DNA of 64,000 nucleotides from Cellvibrio zantedeschiae (GCF_014652535.1 NZ_BMYZ01000001.1:2293370-2357369); one strand, 5' to 3'. Numbered from the stretch's first letter, positions 17,157 through 26,830 are shown. A program made the numbers and translations. Notes: generated from the sequence alone by a model not told the origin.

Positions 17157-19595
17157 TCAATCTCCGCGCAAAATATGGCTGGCGGGTTTATGGATAATGT
17201 GCCAAACAGATAACAACGAGGTTGCCGCAGTCAGTAACAGAATCAAGGTTGGTGGCAACAACCAGCCAAGTCCAGTGGTATGCAAATTATATTGCGTTCT
17301 TTGCACCCACAACCAAAGCGCGATCAACACTACAAAGGCTATAAACAAACCAACAACAACAGGCAGCAGATTATCTTTAAGTATTTGCAAAAATATCATC
17401 TGTGGGCGAGCGCCAATTGCCATGCGCGTTCCCAGTTCAAATCGACGCAATTGCACGCTGTAACTGAGCACACCGTAAATACCTATGGCAGCGAGAGAAA
17501 ACGCTAACAGAGTTAATGCTGCCGTAATGCGCGCGGTTGTTTGTTGATTCGAGGTTAGAATATCTATCGCACGAGCTGTAGTACGTATATCAAATACTTT
17601 AAGTTGTGGATGAACCTTGGCCGCCAGTTTATTAATTTCTTGCGCGGTAAAATTTTTTCCTTCTTTCTGCTTAATCAATATCTCAGGATGGTGCGGAACT
17701 GAGGCTTGATAAAAACGTAATGGCTCTGTTTGCGCGGGCAATTGCAGATCCTTAACAACACCAATAATTTTTACTCCCTGTGGATTTTGGTCACCGTTAC
17801 GATAAACAACCTTGCCCAAAACCTGGCCATCCGCCTGTAATCTGCGCGCCAGCGATTCGTTAACCACTGCAACTCGTGCATCTTCGCGGGCCTCTGTATT
17901 TGTAAAATAACGTCCCGCAATTAAAGGTATAGATAATATATTCAGGAAACTTCCATCACAGAAAATAGGACTCATGGTTATTTTATTGTCACCACCAAAT
18001 TCTGTGTTCAACAGCTGGTCAATAGCTCTTCCATAACCAACTGGCGAGCCGGTAGAAATACCCACATCCTCAACATCTGATCTAGCCATAAGATCTTGCT
18101 GTAAAGTTAAAAAGAAATTTTGTCGCTCTTCATGAGAGGTGCTGGGCCACAGGGTTGCAACGCTAATTTCTACCTGTGATTGATTGGCTGTGCTGTAACC
18201 TAGAGGACGATAAATTTCGCCAAAGCTCTGTATAAGCAAATGTAAACTTGCGGCCAATAAAATACCGGCTAATGTAACCTGGCTCAAAATCAATAATTGG
18301 CGCGCCCGTGTCGAAACTTGTAGACCCGTTCCCTTACCACTGGATTGCAGTAAGCGATTTAGTGCGCGGTAATTAATTTGTCTACTCACTAAAGCAGCAA
18401 ACGCCAGCGCCAGAATGACGGCAACAACTGCTGCAAATAAAATTGTTGGCAAACTGAGGTGCAATTCTTCTAACCGTGGCAAAAAACTTTGAGCTGCTAT
18501 CTTAAGAGCATCAAGTAAACCAGCTGCAATAAAAATAGATAAAATGCTGGCAGCCAACATCAATACCAAAATCTCAGAAAACACTTCCCAAAAAATATGT
18601 TTGTGCTGCGCTCCTAAAGCCGCTTGGATCGCCATAGTACGCCCTTGATTAGCGGCACGCGCCAGAATCAAATTGATAACATTCGTACTAGCAATGAGCA
18701 ATAACAATAAAACCCCTGCCAACATTAATAAACTCTGTTTACTGGCATCACGTAAAATAACTTCCTTTAATGAAAGCAATCGAAAGCCAACACTCCCCTC
18801 CGTTAATACATCAACTTTGGCTTCCGCTTTAAAAACACTTGCGGCATGGCTACTAAATTCGTATTCAACTTCCAGCTTGCTAGCCCCGTCTTTAAGTTTA
18901 GCGAGCATAAAGGTTGCACCAAAATTCGTAGTCCAATCCTTTCGGTAAACTTCGGGAAAATCGTTGTAATCAAATGGCAACCATAAATCGGTGTGCAAAC
19001 CAGGCGCTTGCAACTCCGGCTCAACAAAATCTGGCGAAAGCACGCCAATTATTTTAAATTCAATCTCCATAATATTGAGGGTTTTACCGAGTACAGCAGG
19101 GTCCTCGTTAAAAATTCTTCGCCATGTGTTGTGACTAATAATCGCTACTGGCGTCATAGCATTTAAGCCTTCGTCTTTACTAAAATGCCTACCCAGCGCC
19201 ATAGGTGCATTCAACATAGTTAAAAATTCAGGCGTGACATTTGCGGTGGTGAGTACCGGGCTATCGGGTAACCTTCTTTCTACTGAATCTGTGTAATTAA
19301 TAATGGCAAGCTGTTCAAGCTTGTCGCTAGGCTTCTGATATGCATCCACCCATGCTGGATAAGGAGCATTCCTACCTTTAAGCAATTCACCCTTATCAAA
19401 ACGTTCTGCTTTAAATACAAATAATCTATCCGCATCCGGGTATGGAAAAGGTGCAGCAAGCAATTGATAATTTAGATTAAACATTGCAACCAAAGCGCCT
19501 AAGGTAATCCCCAGGGAAAGCACGACCGTTAAGGCATAGCTTTTAACCCTAAGCAAAGATTCAATTGCTAACTTAATATTATTTATATGGTTCAT
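17157..19595 (-). CDS. MacB/FtsX-type ABC transporter permease, second of three tandem paralogues
   Basis: The 812-residue permease has the same plan as its two neighbours: N-terminal helix, MacB-like periplasmic domain, three FtsX helices ('LIASTNVINLILARAANQGRTMAIQAALGA'), cytoplasmic 'SRQINYRALNRLLQSSGKG' segment, a second periplasmic domain and a C-terminal FtsX block. It starts directly after the stop codon of the preceding permease, so translation is probably coupled. Sequence similarity to the other two copies is strong in the membrane segments and weaker in the periplasmic domains, which is where cargo or partner specificity would be set. Cargo unknown. Confidence 0.85.
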   Translation of the reverse strand: MNHINNIKLAIESLLRVKSYALTVVLSLGITLGALVAMFNLNYQLLAAPFPYPDADRLFVFKAERFDKGELLKGRNAPYPAWVDAYQKPSDKLEQLAIINYTDSVERRLPDSPVLTTANVTPEFLTMLNAPMALGRHFSKDEGLNAMTPVAIISHNTWRRIFNEDPAVLGKTLNIMEIEFKIIGVLSPDFVEPELQAPGLHTDLWLPFDYNDFPEVYRKDWTTNFGATFMLAKLKDGASKLEVEYEFSSHAASVFKAEAKVDVLTEGSVGFRLLSLKEVILRDASKQSLLMLAGVLLLLLIASTNVINLILARAANQGRTMAIQAALGAQHKHIFWEVFSEILVLMLAASILSIFIAAGLLDALKIAAQSFLPRLEELHLSLPTILFAAVVAVILALAFAALVSRQINYRALNRLLQSSGKGTGLQVSTRARQLLILSQVTLAGILLAASLHLLIQSFGEIYRPLGYSTANQSQVEISVATLWPSTSHEERQNFFLTLQQDLMARSDVEDVGISTGSPVGYGRAIDQLLNTEFGGDNKITMSPIFCDGSFLNILSIPLIAGRYFTNTEAREDARVAVVNESLARRLQADGQVLGKVVYRNGDQNPQGVKIIGVVKDLQLPAQTEPLRFYQASVPHHPEILIKQKEGKNFTAQEINKLAAKVHPQLKVFDIRTTARAIDILTSNQQTTARITAALTLLAFSLAAIGIYGVLSYSVQLRRFELGTRMAIGARPQMIFLQILKDNLLPVVVGLFIAFVVLIALWLWVQRTQYNLHTTGLGWLLPPTLILLLTAATSLLSVWHIIHKPASHILRGD

Positions 19596-22043
19596 TTACT
19601 CGCCCCTTAAAGCGAAGCTCGCCGGCTTACGAATAATCTGCCAAACCGATAACAAGGAAGTTACTGCTGTGAGCAAAGCAATTAGCAGCACAGGCAAGCA
19701 CCATCCCCACATATTGGTGCGCAAGCTGTAACTACTCTGCTCAAGCCAAATCCAAAAACCAAACGCAATTAACATTGCAACTAATAACCCTAGCATCACC
19801 GGCGTGACGTTATCTTTTAATATATGGATAAAAATTTTGGCAGGCCGCGCACCTATTGCCATTCGAATTCCTAATTCAAAACGGCGCAATTGCACGCTGT
19901 AACTTAAAACACCATAAATACCAATAGCGGCTAACCCTAAAGCCAACACCGCCAGAGTCGCCGTTAACCCAGCTGTAGTCTTTTGATTAGCGGTAAAAAG
20001 ATCCCGAGCTTGCTCTGTTGTTAACAAACGAAAAACTTTAACTTGTGGATTAACCTTAGCCATTAAAGTATTTAATTCGATGTTTGTTAATTGTTGCCCC
20101 GGTTTAACTTTTATTAATAACTGAGGATATTCAGTAGGTATAACCGCAGAAAATATTCTGGATAATTCGGCGCGCCCTGGCAGTTGGATATCTTTCACAA
20201 TACCTACAATTTGTGATGGCGAAGCATCTTTACTACCTGCCCAAAAAATTTGCTTTCCTAACACTTGCCCATCTGCTTGAAGTCGGTGCGCAAGTGTTTG
20301 GTTCACTACAACTACTTTGTTGCCAGCGCGCATATCTGCATCTTTATAATAATTTCCTGCAACTAGAGGAATATCGAGAATGCCAAGATAGGATTCATCA
20401 GCCCAAGTCAGGGTTGCAGGAATAACTGCGGTAGAGCCGTATTCGGTTTGTATATTCGCCGTTGACAAGGTTCCCGTCCAATAAGAGACGGGCGATAAAG
20501 AACCTATACCAACAGCAAGGACTTTAGGGTTAGCGCGCAGCTCATCCATAATATTATGCAAATAGCTTACACGTTCTTCTTCGGTTGCAGCCGCAAGCAA
20601 GGTACCCATATTCAAGGACGCCTGAAACGTATCCGCCGTGTTAAAACCTAAGGGCTGCGTTAATTGATGACGGCTTTCCTGCAGGATTTGCAAATTCGCA
20701 ATCAATAAAATGCCAGTCAATGCAACCTGGCTTAAAATTAATAAATTGCGAATTCGTTGGGAGATTTGGATGCCGCCACCTTTGCCGCTAGTTTGCAACA
20801 TACTATTGAGCGCGCGATAATTTATTTGGCGGCTGACAATTAGCGAAAATACAGCAGCTAATATAAATGCACAAATCGCTGCGAACAATATAGTCGGAAA
20901 ATTCAAATGCAGTTCATTCACACGCGGCAGCTGCCCTTGAGCAAGGATCTTCAAAATTTCCAGTATTGATACAGCAATAACTACCGCAAAAGCGGTTGCA
21001 CCGATCATTAATAATAATATTTCAGCGAAAACCGAACGAAACACATGTAACTTTTGCGCACCTAAGGCAACCTGAATTGCCATAGCGCGTTGTTGATTTG
21101 CGGCGCGCGCTAAAATCAAATTAGTAATATTCGCAGCTGCAATTAGTAGCAAGGTAATTGCGCCCGCTAACATCAGCAATCCCTGCTGGCCAGCATCTCC
21201 GGTAATAACTTCTTTATAGGAAAAAAATTTGAACCGGGCGCTGAGATTATCAAAACCAGCCAAGCCTTTCGTTTCTTCTTTAAAGCGAGTAGCAACCCAA
21301 CTACTAAAATAATGTTCAGCTTCGGGAATAAGATTATTAGTTTTTAAACGTCCTACAAGGTGCGCCTGGCTGGAGAGGTAACGCCACTCAGTACGCGAGT
21401 CAATGTCATTGAAATCAAATGGCAACCACACATCAGTTTGCCAACTGGATGCAAACAATACCGGCTCTACAAAATCACGCGCCAAGACACCAACAATTTT
21501 AAATGTAACGCCTTTAAAATTAACTGTTTCATCTAAGATATCAGGTTTACGTTGGTATAATTTTTCCCAGGTGTGAAAACTTAAAATAGCTACTGGCACC
21601 ATAGCATTTAAACCTTCGTCTGCATTGAAATGCCTTCCCAACGCTAGTGGAGCATGTATAGTTGCGAGAAACTCAGGTGTAATTGCGCCAATATTTATAC
21701 TGGGATTTTCAGGCAAGCTCCTTTCAACATCAATGCCATAAGCAACCAACGCCTTATCGGAAAAAAAATTGTCCTTTTGTTGATAAGCTTCAATCAATGC
21801 AGGGTAAGGAGCCCGCTTCGTACTTCTTATTTCGTTATTCTCCCACCGTTGCCCCTGCACCATAATAAGTTCATTAGGGTTTGGATAAGGTAAAGGTGCA
21901 GCAAGCAATTGATAATTTAGATTAAACATTGCAACTAATGCGCCCAAGGTAATACCCAAGGTGAGTACAATGGTAATTACATAGCCTTTTACTTTAAGTA
22001 GCGAATAAAATGCCGCTTTAAAATTGTGAATATTTAGCACCAC
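19596..22043 (-). CDS. MacB/FtsX-type ABC transporter permease, first of three tandem paralogues
   Basis: The 815-residue permease has the same domain order as the two genes after it and is closest to the ATPase gene in the operon. The start is taken as the GTG at 22043, with GGAGCGAGG ahead; a second GTG follows immediately. FtsX signatures 'LLIAAANITNLILARAANQQRAMAIQVALGA' and 'GLAAIGIYGVLSYSVQLRRFELGIRMAIGARP' are clear. It should pair with the ATPase encoded just upstream to power export or mechanical work across the envelope, by analogy with MacB. Whether the three permeases form alternative dimers with one ATPase is an open inference. Confidence 0.85.
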   Translation of the reverse strand: MVLNIHNFKAAFYSLLKVKGYVITIVLTLGITLGALVAMFNLNYQLLAAPLPYPNPNELIMVQGQRWENNEIRSTKRAPYPALIEAYQQKDNFFSDKALVAYGIDVERSLPENPSINIGAITPEFLATIHAPLALGRHFNADEGLNAMVPVAILSFHTWEKLYQRKPDILDETVNFKGVTFKIVGVLARDFVEPVLFASSWQTDVWLPFDFNDIDSRTEWRYLSSQAHLVGRLKTNNLIPEAEHYFSSWVATRFKEETKGLAGFDNLSARFKFFSYKEVITGDAGQQGLLMLAGAITLLLIAAANITNLILARAANQQRAMAIQVALGAQKLHVFRSVFAEILLLMIGATAFAVVIAVSILEILKILAQGQLPRVNELHLNFPTILFAAICAFILAAVFSLIVSRQINYRALNSMLQTSGKGGGIQISQRIRNLLILSQVALTGILLIANLQILQESRHQLTQPLGFNTADTFQASLNMGTLLAAATEEERVSYLHNIMDELRANPKVLAVGIGSLSPVSYWTGTLSTANIQTEYGSTAVIPATLTWADESYLGILDIPLVAGNYYKDADMRAGNKVVVVNQTLAHRLQADGQVLGKQIFWAGSKDASPSQIVGIVKDIQLPGRAELSRIFSAVIPTEYPQLLIKVKPGQQLTNIELNTLMAKVNPQVKVFRLLTTEQARDLFTANQKTTAGLTATLAVLALGLAAIGIYGVLSYSVQLRRFELGIRMAIGARPAKIFIHILKDNVTPVMLGLLVAMLIAFGFWIWLEQSSYSLRTNMWGWCLPVLLIALLTAVTSLLSVWQIIRKPASFALRGE

Positions 22044-22079
22044 AAAAACCTCGCTCCAATTTCCTTTAGTTTTTTGAAA

Positions 22080-22772
22080 TCACAGCGTTTGTGAGTCAAT
22101 AATTTTTCCATCCAGTAAATGTAACTTGCGGCCAGCCATATCCGCGTAGCGAGGATCATGGGTTACCATACATAAGGTTGTGCCATTGGCATTGAGCTGT
22201 TGCAACATTTCCATAACCGCATCGCCATTGCGTGAATCAAGGTTACCTGTTGGTTCATCAACCAGAAGCAATGCTGGATTACCGACCAGAGCACGAGCTA
22301 TAGCAATACGTTGCTGCTGCCCGCCTGAAAGCTGATTAGGTTTATGTTGTGCGCGATGGGTCATATCTACTATTTGTAAACATTCCGTGACTTTCTTTTC
22401 GATATCTTTTTCGCTGACTTTGTTACGTCTGTAACGCAACGGCAGTGCAATGTTGTCAAACACCGATAACTCATCAATCAAATTGAACGACTGAAAAATA
22501 AAACCAATTTTTTCATTGCGGATATAGGCCGCCTCGCTGAGATTGAGATGGCTTACATCGGTACCTCCGATAAAATATTTACCGCTAGTCGGCATATCCA
22601 GCAGACCCAGCAAAGATAATAACGTCGATTTTCCGCAACCGGATGGTCCGCAAATAGACACAAAATCACCCTTGTAAATTTCCAGGTCAATTCCACGCAA
22701 AGCGTGGGTATCCATATCTTCGGTGCTATAAACTTTAGTGATATCGGTCATGTTGAGCGTAAGTTCGCGCAT
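22080..22772 (-). CDS. ABC transporter ATPase of the MacB/LolD family
   Basis: The cytoplasmic ATPase has about 230 residues and all motifs: Walker A 'GPSGCGKST', Q-loop 'FQSFNL', signature 'LSGGQQQR', Walker B 'LLLVDEPTGNLDS' and the H-loop 'VTHD'. 'EPTGNLDS' and 'FQSFNLI' are typical of the MacB/LolD/FtsE group that works with FtsX-like permeases. The start is the ATG at 22772, with AAGGA 7 bp upstream; an in-frame TTG five codons earlier would include that site. It lies between the membrane fusion protein gene and the three permease genes in one operon and must serve all three, since no other ATPase is encoded nearby. Confidence 0.93.
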   Translation of the reverse strand: MRELTLNMTDITKVYSTEDMDTHALRGIDLEIYKGDFVSICGPSGCGKSTLLSLLGLLDMPTSGKYFIGGTDVSHLNLSEAAYIRNEKIGFIFQSFNLIDELSVFDNIALPLRYRRNKVSEKDIEKKVTECLQIVDMTHRAQHKPNQLSGGQQQRIAIARALVGNPALLLVDEPTGNLDSRNGDAVMEMLQQLNANGTTLCMVTHDPRYADMAGRKLHLLDGKIIDSQTL

Positions 22773-22799
22773 GGTATTTCCTTGCAATTGAATTTATTT

Positions 22800-24047
22800 T
22801 TAATCGGTTATCTGAATACTCTTAGCATCTTGAACACTTGTCATATCTGACAAAATAAAACGATCTTTTTCTTTGGCGCCTTGTTTGATCTGAATAAATT
22901 TACCCGCGTCATCTCCAAAACTTAGCTGCTGCAATTCGGCAAATTCATTATTGTCTGCCATACGAAACACTTTACTACTGGTATGGCTTTGGGTGTTCAT
23001 GGGGCGCTCTATGTACAAAGTGTCTTTAATATTGGCGGTAAAGATTTGTGCATCCACATTTAGTTCAGGCCGGGCAGATGCCGGGACGCCTTGTGTGAAA
23101 GCCACTTCAACTTCAATAGTTCCGTCACGCACTTCCGGTGTAATACGCGTTAAAACACCAGCAACTTGTTCACGGCGAGTATTAATTTTTGCCGCCTGCC
23201 CCACTTTCAATTGCTCTGCTTTGGATTGCGAAATGCGAATAAGCGCCTTCAAATCTTTATCGCTGCCCACTAGCGCCAGCTCTTGTCCGGCAGAAATACT
23301 TTGCCCTAACTCGACAGGCATACGCTGTAAAACACCTTTGATGCCTGCACGTACTGTCAACCGATCTGCACGATTTTGCATATTTTGATAACGCGCATGA
23401 GCCTGATTGATTTGTTCGTTTTGAATAATAATCGCTTCACGCATTACACTTTTTAATTGATTGATACGTTGTGTTTGCAACTTTACTCGCTCCTGCATTT
23501 GCTCCTGCTGTAACAAGGTGGTTTTGTAAGTCAACATAGACACTGCGCCACCGGCTAAGCCTTTTTCCGCTTCACAACGCAATTGAACAGATTTAAAACT
23601 TGCCGTGAGCTCAGCAAGGGTTGCCTGCTCGGCTAATAATTCGCGTTCGTTGTTTAACGTCAAGCGACGTAGATTCGCTTTCTCCTGCACTAAGGCCATA
23701 TTAGCGCCTTCGACTTCTTGCAAAAGCTCTGGATTATTTAAACGCAGAATCACAGAATCAGCTTCCACTTCTGCACCCGAGCGCAATAAAACTTCTGCCA
23801 CTGTCGCGCTGGTTAAAGCGGTAATCAAGGTTTGCTTATCCGAGCGCAACACACCATAACCATCTACCACAACATCCAAATCACCACGCTGTACTGTGCC
23901 CAACAATAGTTTGCTGCGCTCTATTTTTTGTTGGCTAGTCGGCTGAGTAATAACACCGGTTAATAGCACTAGTGCAACAATTACAGCACCGCCAATTAAT
24001 AATGCACGTTTAACAGAAGAGTTTTGTTTGGGTTTAGCAATATCCAT
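22800..24047 (-). CDS. Periplasmic membrane fusion (HlyD/MacA-type) adaptor
   Basis: The product has about 415 residues. A short cytoplasmic N-terminus and one membrane anchor (about 14-34) are followed by a split lipoyl domain, a long alpha-helical hairpin (about 95-215, rich in Gln/Glu/Leu heptads) and beta-barrel regions ('VRAGIKGVLQRMPVELGQSISAGQELALV'). Such adaptors link an inner-membrane ABC permease to an outer-membrane TolC channel; a tolC gene occurs elsewhere in the window at 46487. The ATG at 24047 is chosen, with a GTG two codons earlier also possible; neither has a strong ribosome site. It is the first gene of the export operon and sits about 22 nt downstream of the start predicted from the sigma-54-type promoter. 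Confidence 0.88.
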   Translation of the reverse strand: MDIAKPKQNSSVKRALLIGGAVIVALVLLTGVITQPTSQQKIERSKLLLGTVQRGDLDVVVDGYGVLRSDKQTLITALTSATVAEVLLRSGAEVEADSVILRLNNPELLQEVEGANMALVQEKANLRRLTLNNERELLAEQATLAELTASFKSVQLRCEAEKGLAGGAVSMLTYKTTLLQQEQMQERVKLQTQRINQLKSVMREAIIIQNEQINQAHARYQNMQNRADRLTVRAGIKGVLQRMPVELGQSISAGQELALVGSDKDLKALIRISQSKAEQLKVGQAAKINTRREQVAGVLTRITPEVRDGTIEVEVAFTQGVPASARPELNVDAQIFTANIKDTLYIERPMNTQSHTSSKVFRMADNNEFAELQQLSFGDDAGKFIQIKQGAKEKDRFILSDMTSVQDAKSIQITD

Positions 24048-24080
24048 AATCACAGCATCACAATAATTTACATGCTGTAT

Positions 24081-24096
24081 TACAAGGTCTGTGCCA
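24081..24096 (-). promoter_or_regulatory. Sigma-54 (-24/-12) promoter of the ABC export operon
   Basis: Read on the minus strand the sequence is TGGCACAGACCTTGTA. Against the consensus TGGCACG-N4-TTGCA it keeps the -24 GG, the full TGGCAC and correct spacing, with GT instead of GC at -12. Transcription would start near 24069, just before the fusion-protein gene. The neighbouring regulator is an NtrC-type sigma-54 activator, which supports the call. Confidence 0.75.
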
Positions 24097-24160
24097 AAAA
24101 ATTAACTTATTGATTTGCAAGAATTTATTGCTGGCAAGTAAAACTATTGTACGGAGGTAG

Positions 24161-24193
24161 TCCGAAATCGGACGCTTCATTCCGAAATCGGAC
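24161..24193. promoter_or_regulatory. Two upstream activator sites for the NtrC-like regulator
   Basis: The 13-bp sequence TCCGAAATCGGAC occurs twice, at 24161-24173 and 24181-24193, exactly 20 bp apart (about two helical turns). Each copy is a near-palindrome with TCCG/CGGA arms. They lie about 65-98 bp upstream of the -24 element, the usual distance for enhancer sites of sigma-54 activators. Confidence 0.75.
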
Positions 24194-24216
24194 TCAATCA
24201 GTAATCGAAAATGGAA

Positions 24217-25482
24217 TTAATAATGAAGCTGGACAATTGCGCAGGCACCAGTCCCTTGGGAATTATTACTCAGGCTAAGTTGGCCACCCATTTGTTCAAC
24301 AATATGGCGACTCACACTCAGGCCGATGCCCTGCCCTTGCGTTTTGGTGCTATAGAAGGGAACAAAAAGATTGTCTGGATTGGATATACCATGGCCGCGA
24401 TCCACAACCATGATTTCAAAAACTTGTTCACGCTGGTTAAATTGAATTTCGATAGTGCCTGCCGGACTACCTGCTTCCACCGCGTTTTTTATGAGATTAA
24501 TTAAAACTTGTTGCAAGAAAACGGAATCCGTCCAAAGTTTTACCTGCAAACCCTTCGCTTGCAATTGCGCCTCTGGAAACAAAGCCTGCAAGCGCTGGAA
24601 TAAACTTTCAGCGTTAAGCCATTGCGGCTCCATGTGCAAAGGCTTATGGAGCTCTGCATAACGGCTTACGAAATCTTGCAAGTGCTGACAGCGTTCGCCA
24701 ATCAACTCCAGCGCCTGTTGCTCTCGCTCGCCGCCCACTTTGTTTTGCAAACTTTGTGTCAAAGCTGCCACAGGCGTAAGCGAGTTGCGTATTTCATGGC
24801 TTAAAACACGAATTAATTTTTGCCAGGCTTCCAATTGGCTCTCTCGCAATGCCGCCTGGATATTGATAAACACTAATAATTGGTGGTTTTGACCTTGATC
24901 TAGAAAACGGCTGGTGCGAATTTGCCACTGCTGGGTTTTATTAGCGTCCACAAATTGCCATTGTGGTTCTGCAAGCAAACCCAAAAGTGAGGGCGAAGCA
25001 TGACGCAAAGTTTTCCAGGGGCGACCAAACAATTCCGCAAAGGCAGCATTGGCATAATTTAATTGCAGGCGATGATCGAAAACTAGAATTGGCGTGTTTA
25101 ATTGATCAATAAGACGATAGAGCAAAAATAATTGTTGGTCATAATCGCTTTTATGCTGTTGTAGTGATTCGCCCAAAGCATTTAATTGCTGATGAAATTC
25201 AGCAACTTTCCCGCCGCTAAACGCAGGCTTGGCAACTAAACTATAATCCTGATTTTGCAGTGCCTCTAACTGCACACTGGCACGACGAAAACTTGCAAAG
25301 ATCTTTTCTTGCACACGGCGATAAAGATAAGCATTAATTAACAACAGCGAAAAACCAGCAATCGTTATTTTCCACCAGGAAAAAATCAACAGCAAAAAAC
25401 CACAACATACTAATTGCAGCAATAAGCATGCTGCGAAGCTTAGCTTTAACTGGGCTTCCAGTGAATTAATTCGCCAGGTCAT
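24217..25482 (-). CDS. NtrY-like sensor histidine kinase
   Basis: The 421-residue kinase has two N-terminal membrane segments (about 14-34 and 38-54) with almost no periplasmic loop, a linker with a PAS-like domain (about 120-215), the phospho-acceptor H229 in 'LSHEIRNSLTPV', and an ATPase domain with 'NLIKNAVEAG' (N box), 'DRGHGI' and 'GQGIGLSVSRHIV'. Lack of a sizeable periplasmic domain suggests sensing within the membrane or cytoplasm. It overlaps the response regulator gene by 17 bp and is translated after it. The pair precedes the export operon and most likely controls it through the sigma-54 promoter. Confidence 0.9.
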   Translation of the reverse strand: MTWRINSLEAQLKLSFAACLLLQLVCCGFLLLIFSWWKITIAGFSLLLINAYLYRRVQEKIFASFRRASVQLEALQNQDYSLVAKPAFSGGKVAEFHQQLNALGESLQQHKSDYDQQLFLLYRLIDQLNTPILVFDHRLQLNYANAAFAELFGRPWKTLRHASPSLLGLLAEPQWQFVDANKTQQWQIRTSRFLDQGQNHQLLVFINIQAALRESQLEAWQKLIRVLSHEIRNSLTPVAALTQSLQNKVGGEREQQALELIGERCQHLQDFVSRYAELHKPLHMEPQWLNAESLFQRLQALFPEAQLQAKGLQVKLWTDSVFLQQVLINLIKNAVEAGSPAGTIEIQFNQREQVFEIMVVDRGHGISNPDNLFVPFYSTKTQGQGIGLSVSRHIVEQMGGQLSLSNNSQGTGACAIVQLHY

Positions 25483-26830
25483 ATTTTTCTAACCGGCGAT
25501 ATAAAGAAGATTTAGTAATACCTAAGAGATCGGCCGTTTTTTGTTTATTGCCTTCACATTCAGCCAATGCTTGGCGAATAAGTTGTAACTCTGCATCTTC
25601 CAAGGTCATCATGGGAAAATGATCTACTACAGAATTTAGTTTCTGTGGGGAGCTTACAGGTAAGGCTAATTGCTCTGCTGTTAAATCGCCGGATTGCGTA
25701 AGTAAAACTGCACGCTCCATCATATGGCTTAGCTCACGAATATTGCCGGGCCAGTGATAGGCTTGCATTGCCTTGAGCGCGGAGTTGGATAATTTCAATT
25801 CAGGTTTGCGATAGCGTTCGCCGTGTTTGAATACAAAAAATGCTGCAAGCGCGGCAATATCTTCAGGGCGTTCACGTAAGGCAGGAATTCTGAACTCCAA
25901 GGTATTCAAACGATAATATAAATCCTGGCGAAATAAACCATCAGCAATTAATTGAGGGAAATCGCCGTTAGTTGCGCTGATAATACGAAGATCCGTACGC
26001 TGTGTTTGGCTTGAGCCCAGCATTTCAAACTCACCGGATTCTAATACGCGCAGCAATTTAGCTTGTTGTGCAACAGGGATTGTGGCGATTTCATCCAAAA
26101 ATAAACTACCGCCTTTTGCAAGTTCAAAGCGACCAATGCGCTGTTCTTTTGCATCGGTAAAAGCACCTTTTTTATGACCGAACATTTCACTTTCAAAAAG
26201 TGATTCAGGAATCGCACCCATATTAACTGAAATAAATGCCTGACTTGCACGCGCAGAATGAAGGTGTAACCAATGAGCCAATTGACTTTTGCCCGTGCCA
26301 TTTTCACCTGTTAATAAAATATTGGCATCCGTAGAAGAAACTGCGGCGAGTTGTTGCATGAGACGATTCATCGTATCGCTTTGCCACACCAATTCTGGTT
26401 TTGGATTTTCAAGCCGCTGGCTAAGCGCACGATTTTTGCGATTTAACGCCTGCAATTGCAGTTGCTGTTGCAGGACTTGATGCAAGCGCTGGTTATTCCA
26501 GGGCTTTTCAATAAAATCCCCGGCACCCAATTGCATAGCTTTAACGACTAGCTCTGTATTCGACCAAGCCGTCATGGCAACAACGGGAATATCGTTAGAC
26601 TGTTGCTGCAACCACGCCAGAAATTGCAGCCCCTCTTCGCCAGAAGTTGTATCTAATCCAAAATTCATATCCAGCAAAATCAAATCAGCTTTTTGCTGCG
26701 CCAACCATTTCATGGCTAATGCAGGCGTTTCTGCTTCAGCAACAACAAAACCAAAATCCTCCAGAACAAAACGCGCGGACAAACGAATTTCGCGATTATC
26801 CTCTACAACCAATACTAAAGATTTTGCCAT
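25466..26830 (-). CDS. NtrC-family sigma-54-dependent response regulator
   Basis: The 454-residue regulator has a receiver domain (about 1-120, phospho-acceptor D54), a AAA+ domain (about 145-385, Walker A 'GENGTGKS' at 175-182, Walker B 'GSLFLDEI') and a C-terminal Fis-type helix-turn-helix ('NKQKTADLLGITKSSLYRRLEKY'). The loop that touches sigma-54 reads GAFTDA (222-227) instead of GAFTGA. I recall this variant in related regulators, so it is probably functional. It is transcribed ahead of the partner kinase. The probable targets are the twin repeats and -24/-12 element at 24081-24193, hence the MFP-ABC-permease operon. Confidence 0.93.
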   Translation of the reverse strand: MAKSLVLVVEDNREIRLSARFVLEDFGFVVAEAETPALAMKWLAQQKADLILLDMNFGLDTTSGEEGLQFLAWLQQQSNDIPVVAMTAWSNTELVVKAMQLGAGDFIEKPWNNQRLHQVLQQQLQLQALNRKNRALSQRLENPKPELVWQSDTMNRLMQQLAAVSSTDANILLTGENGTGKSQLAHWLHLHSARASQAFISVNMGAIPESLFESEMFGHKKGAFTDAKEQRIGRFELAKGGSLFLDEIATIPVAQQAKLLRVLESGEFEMLGSSQTQRTDLRIISATNGDFPQLIADGLFRQDLYYRLNTLEFRIPALRERPEDIAALAAFFVFKHGERYRKPELKLSNSALKAMQAYHWPGNIRELSHMMERAVLLTQSGDLTAEQLALPVSSPQKLNSVVDHFPMMTLEDAELQLIRQALAECEGNKQKTADLLGITKSSLYRRLEKYDLAN

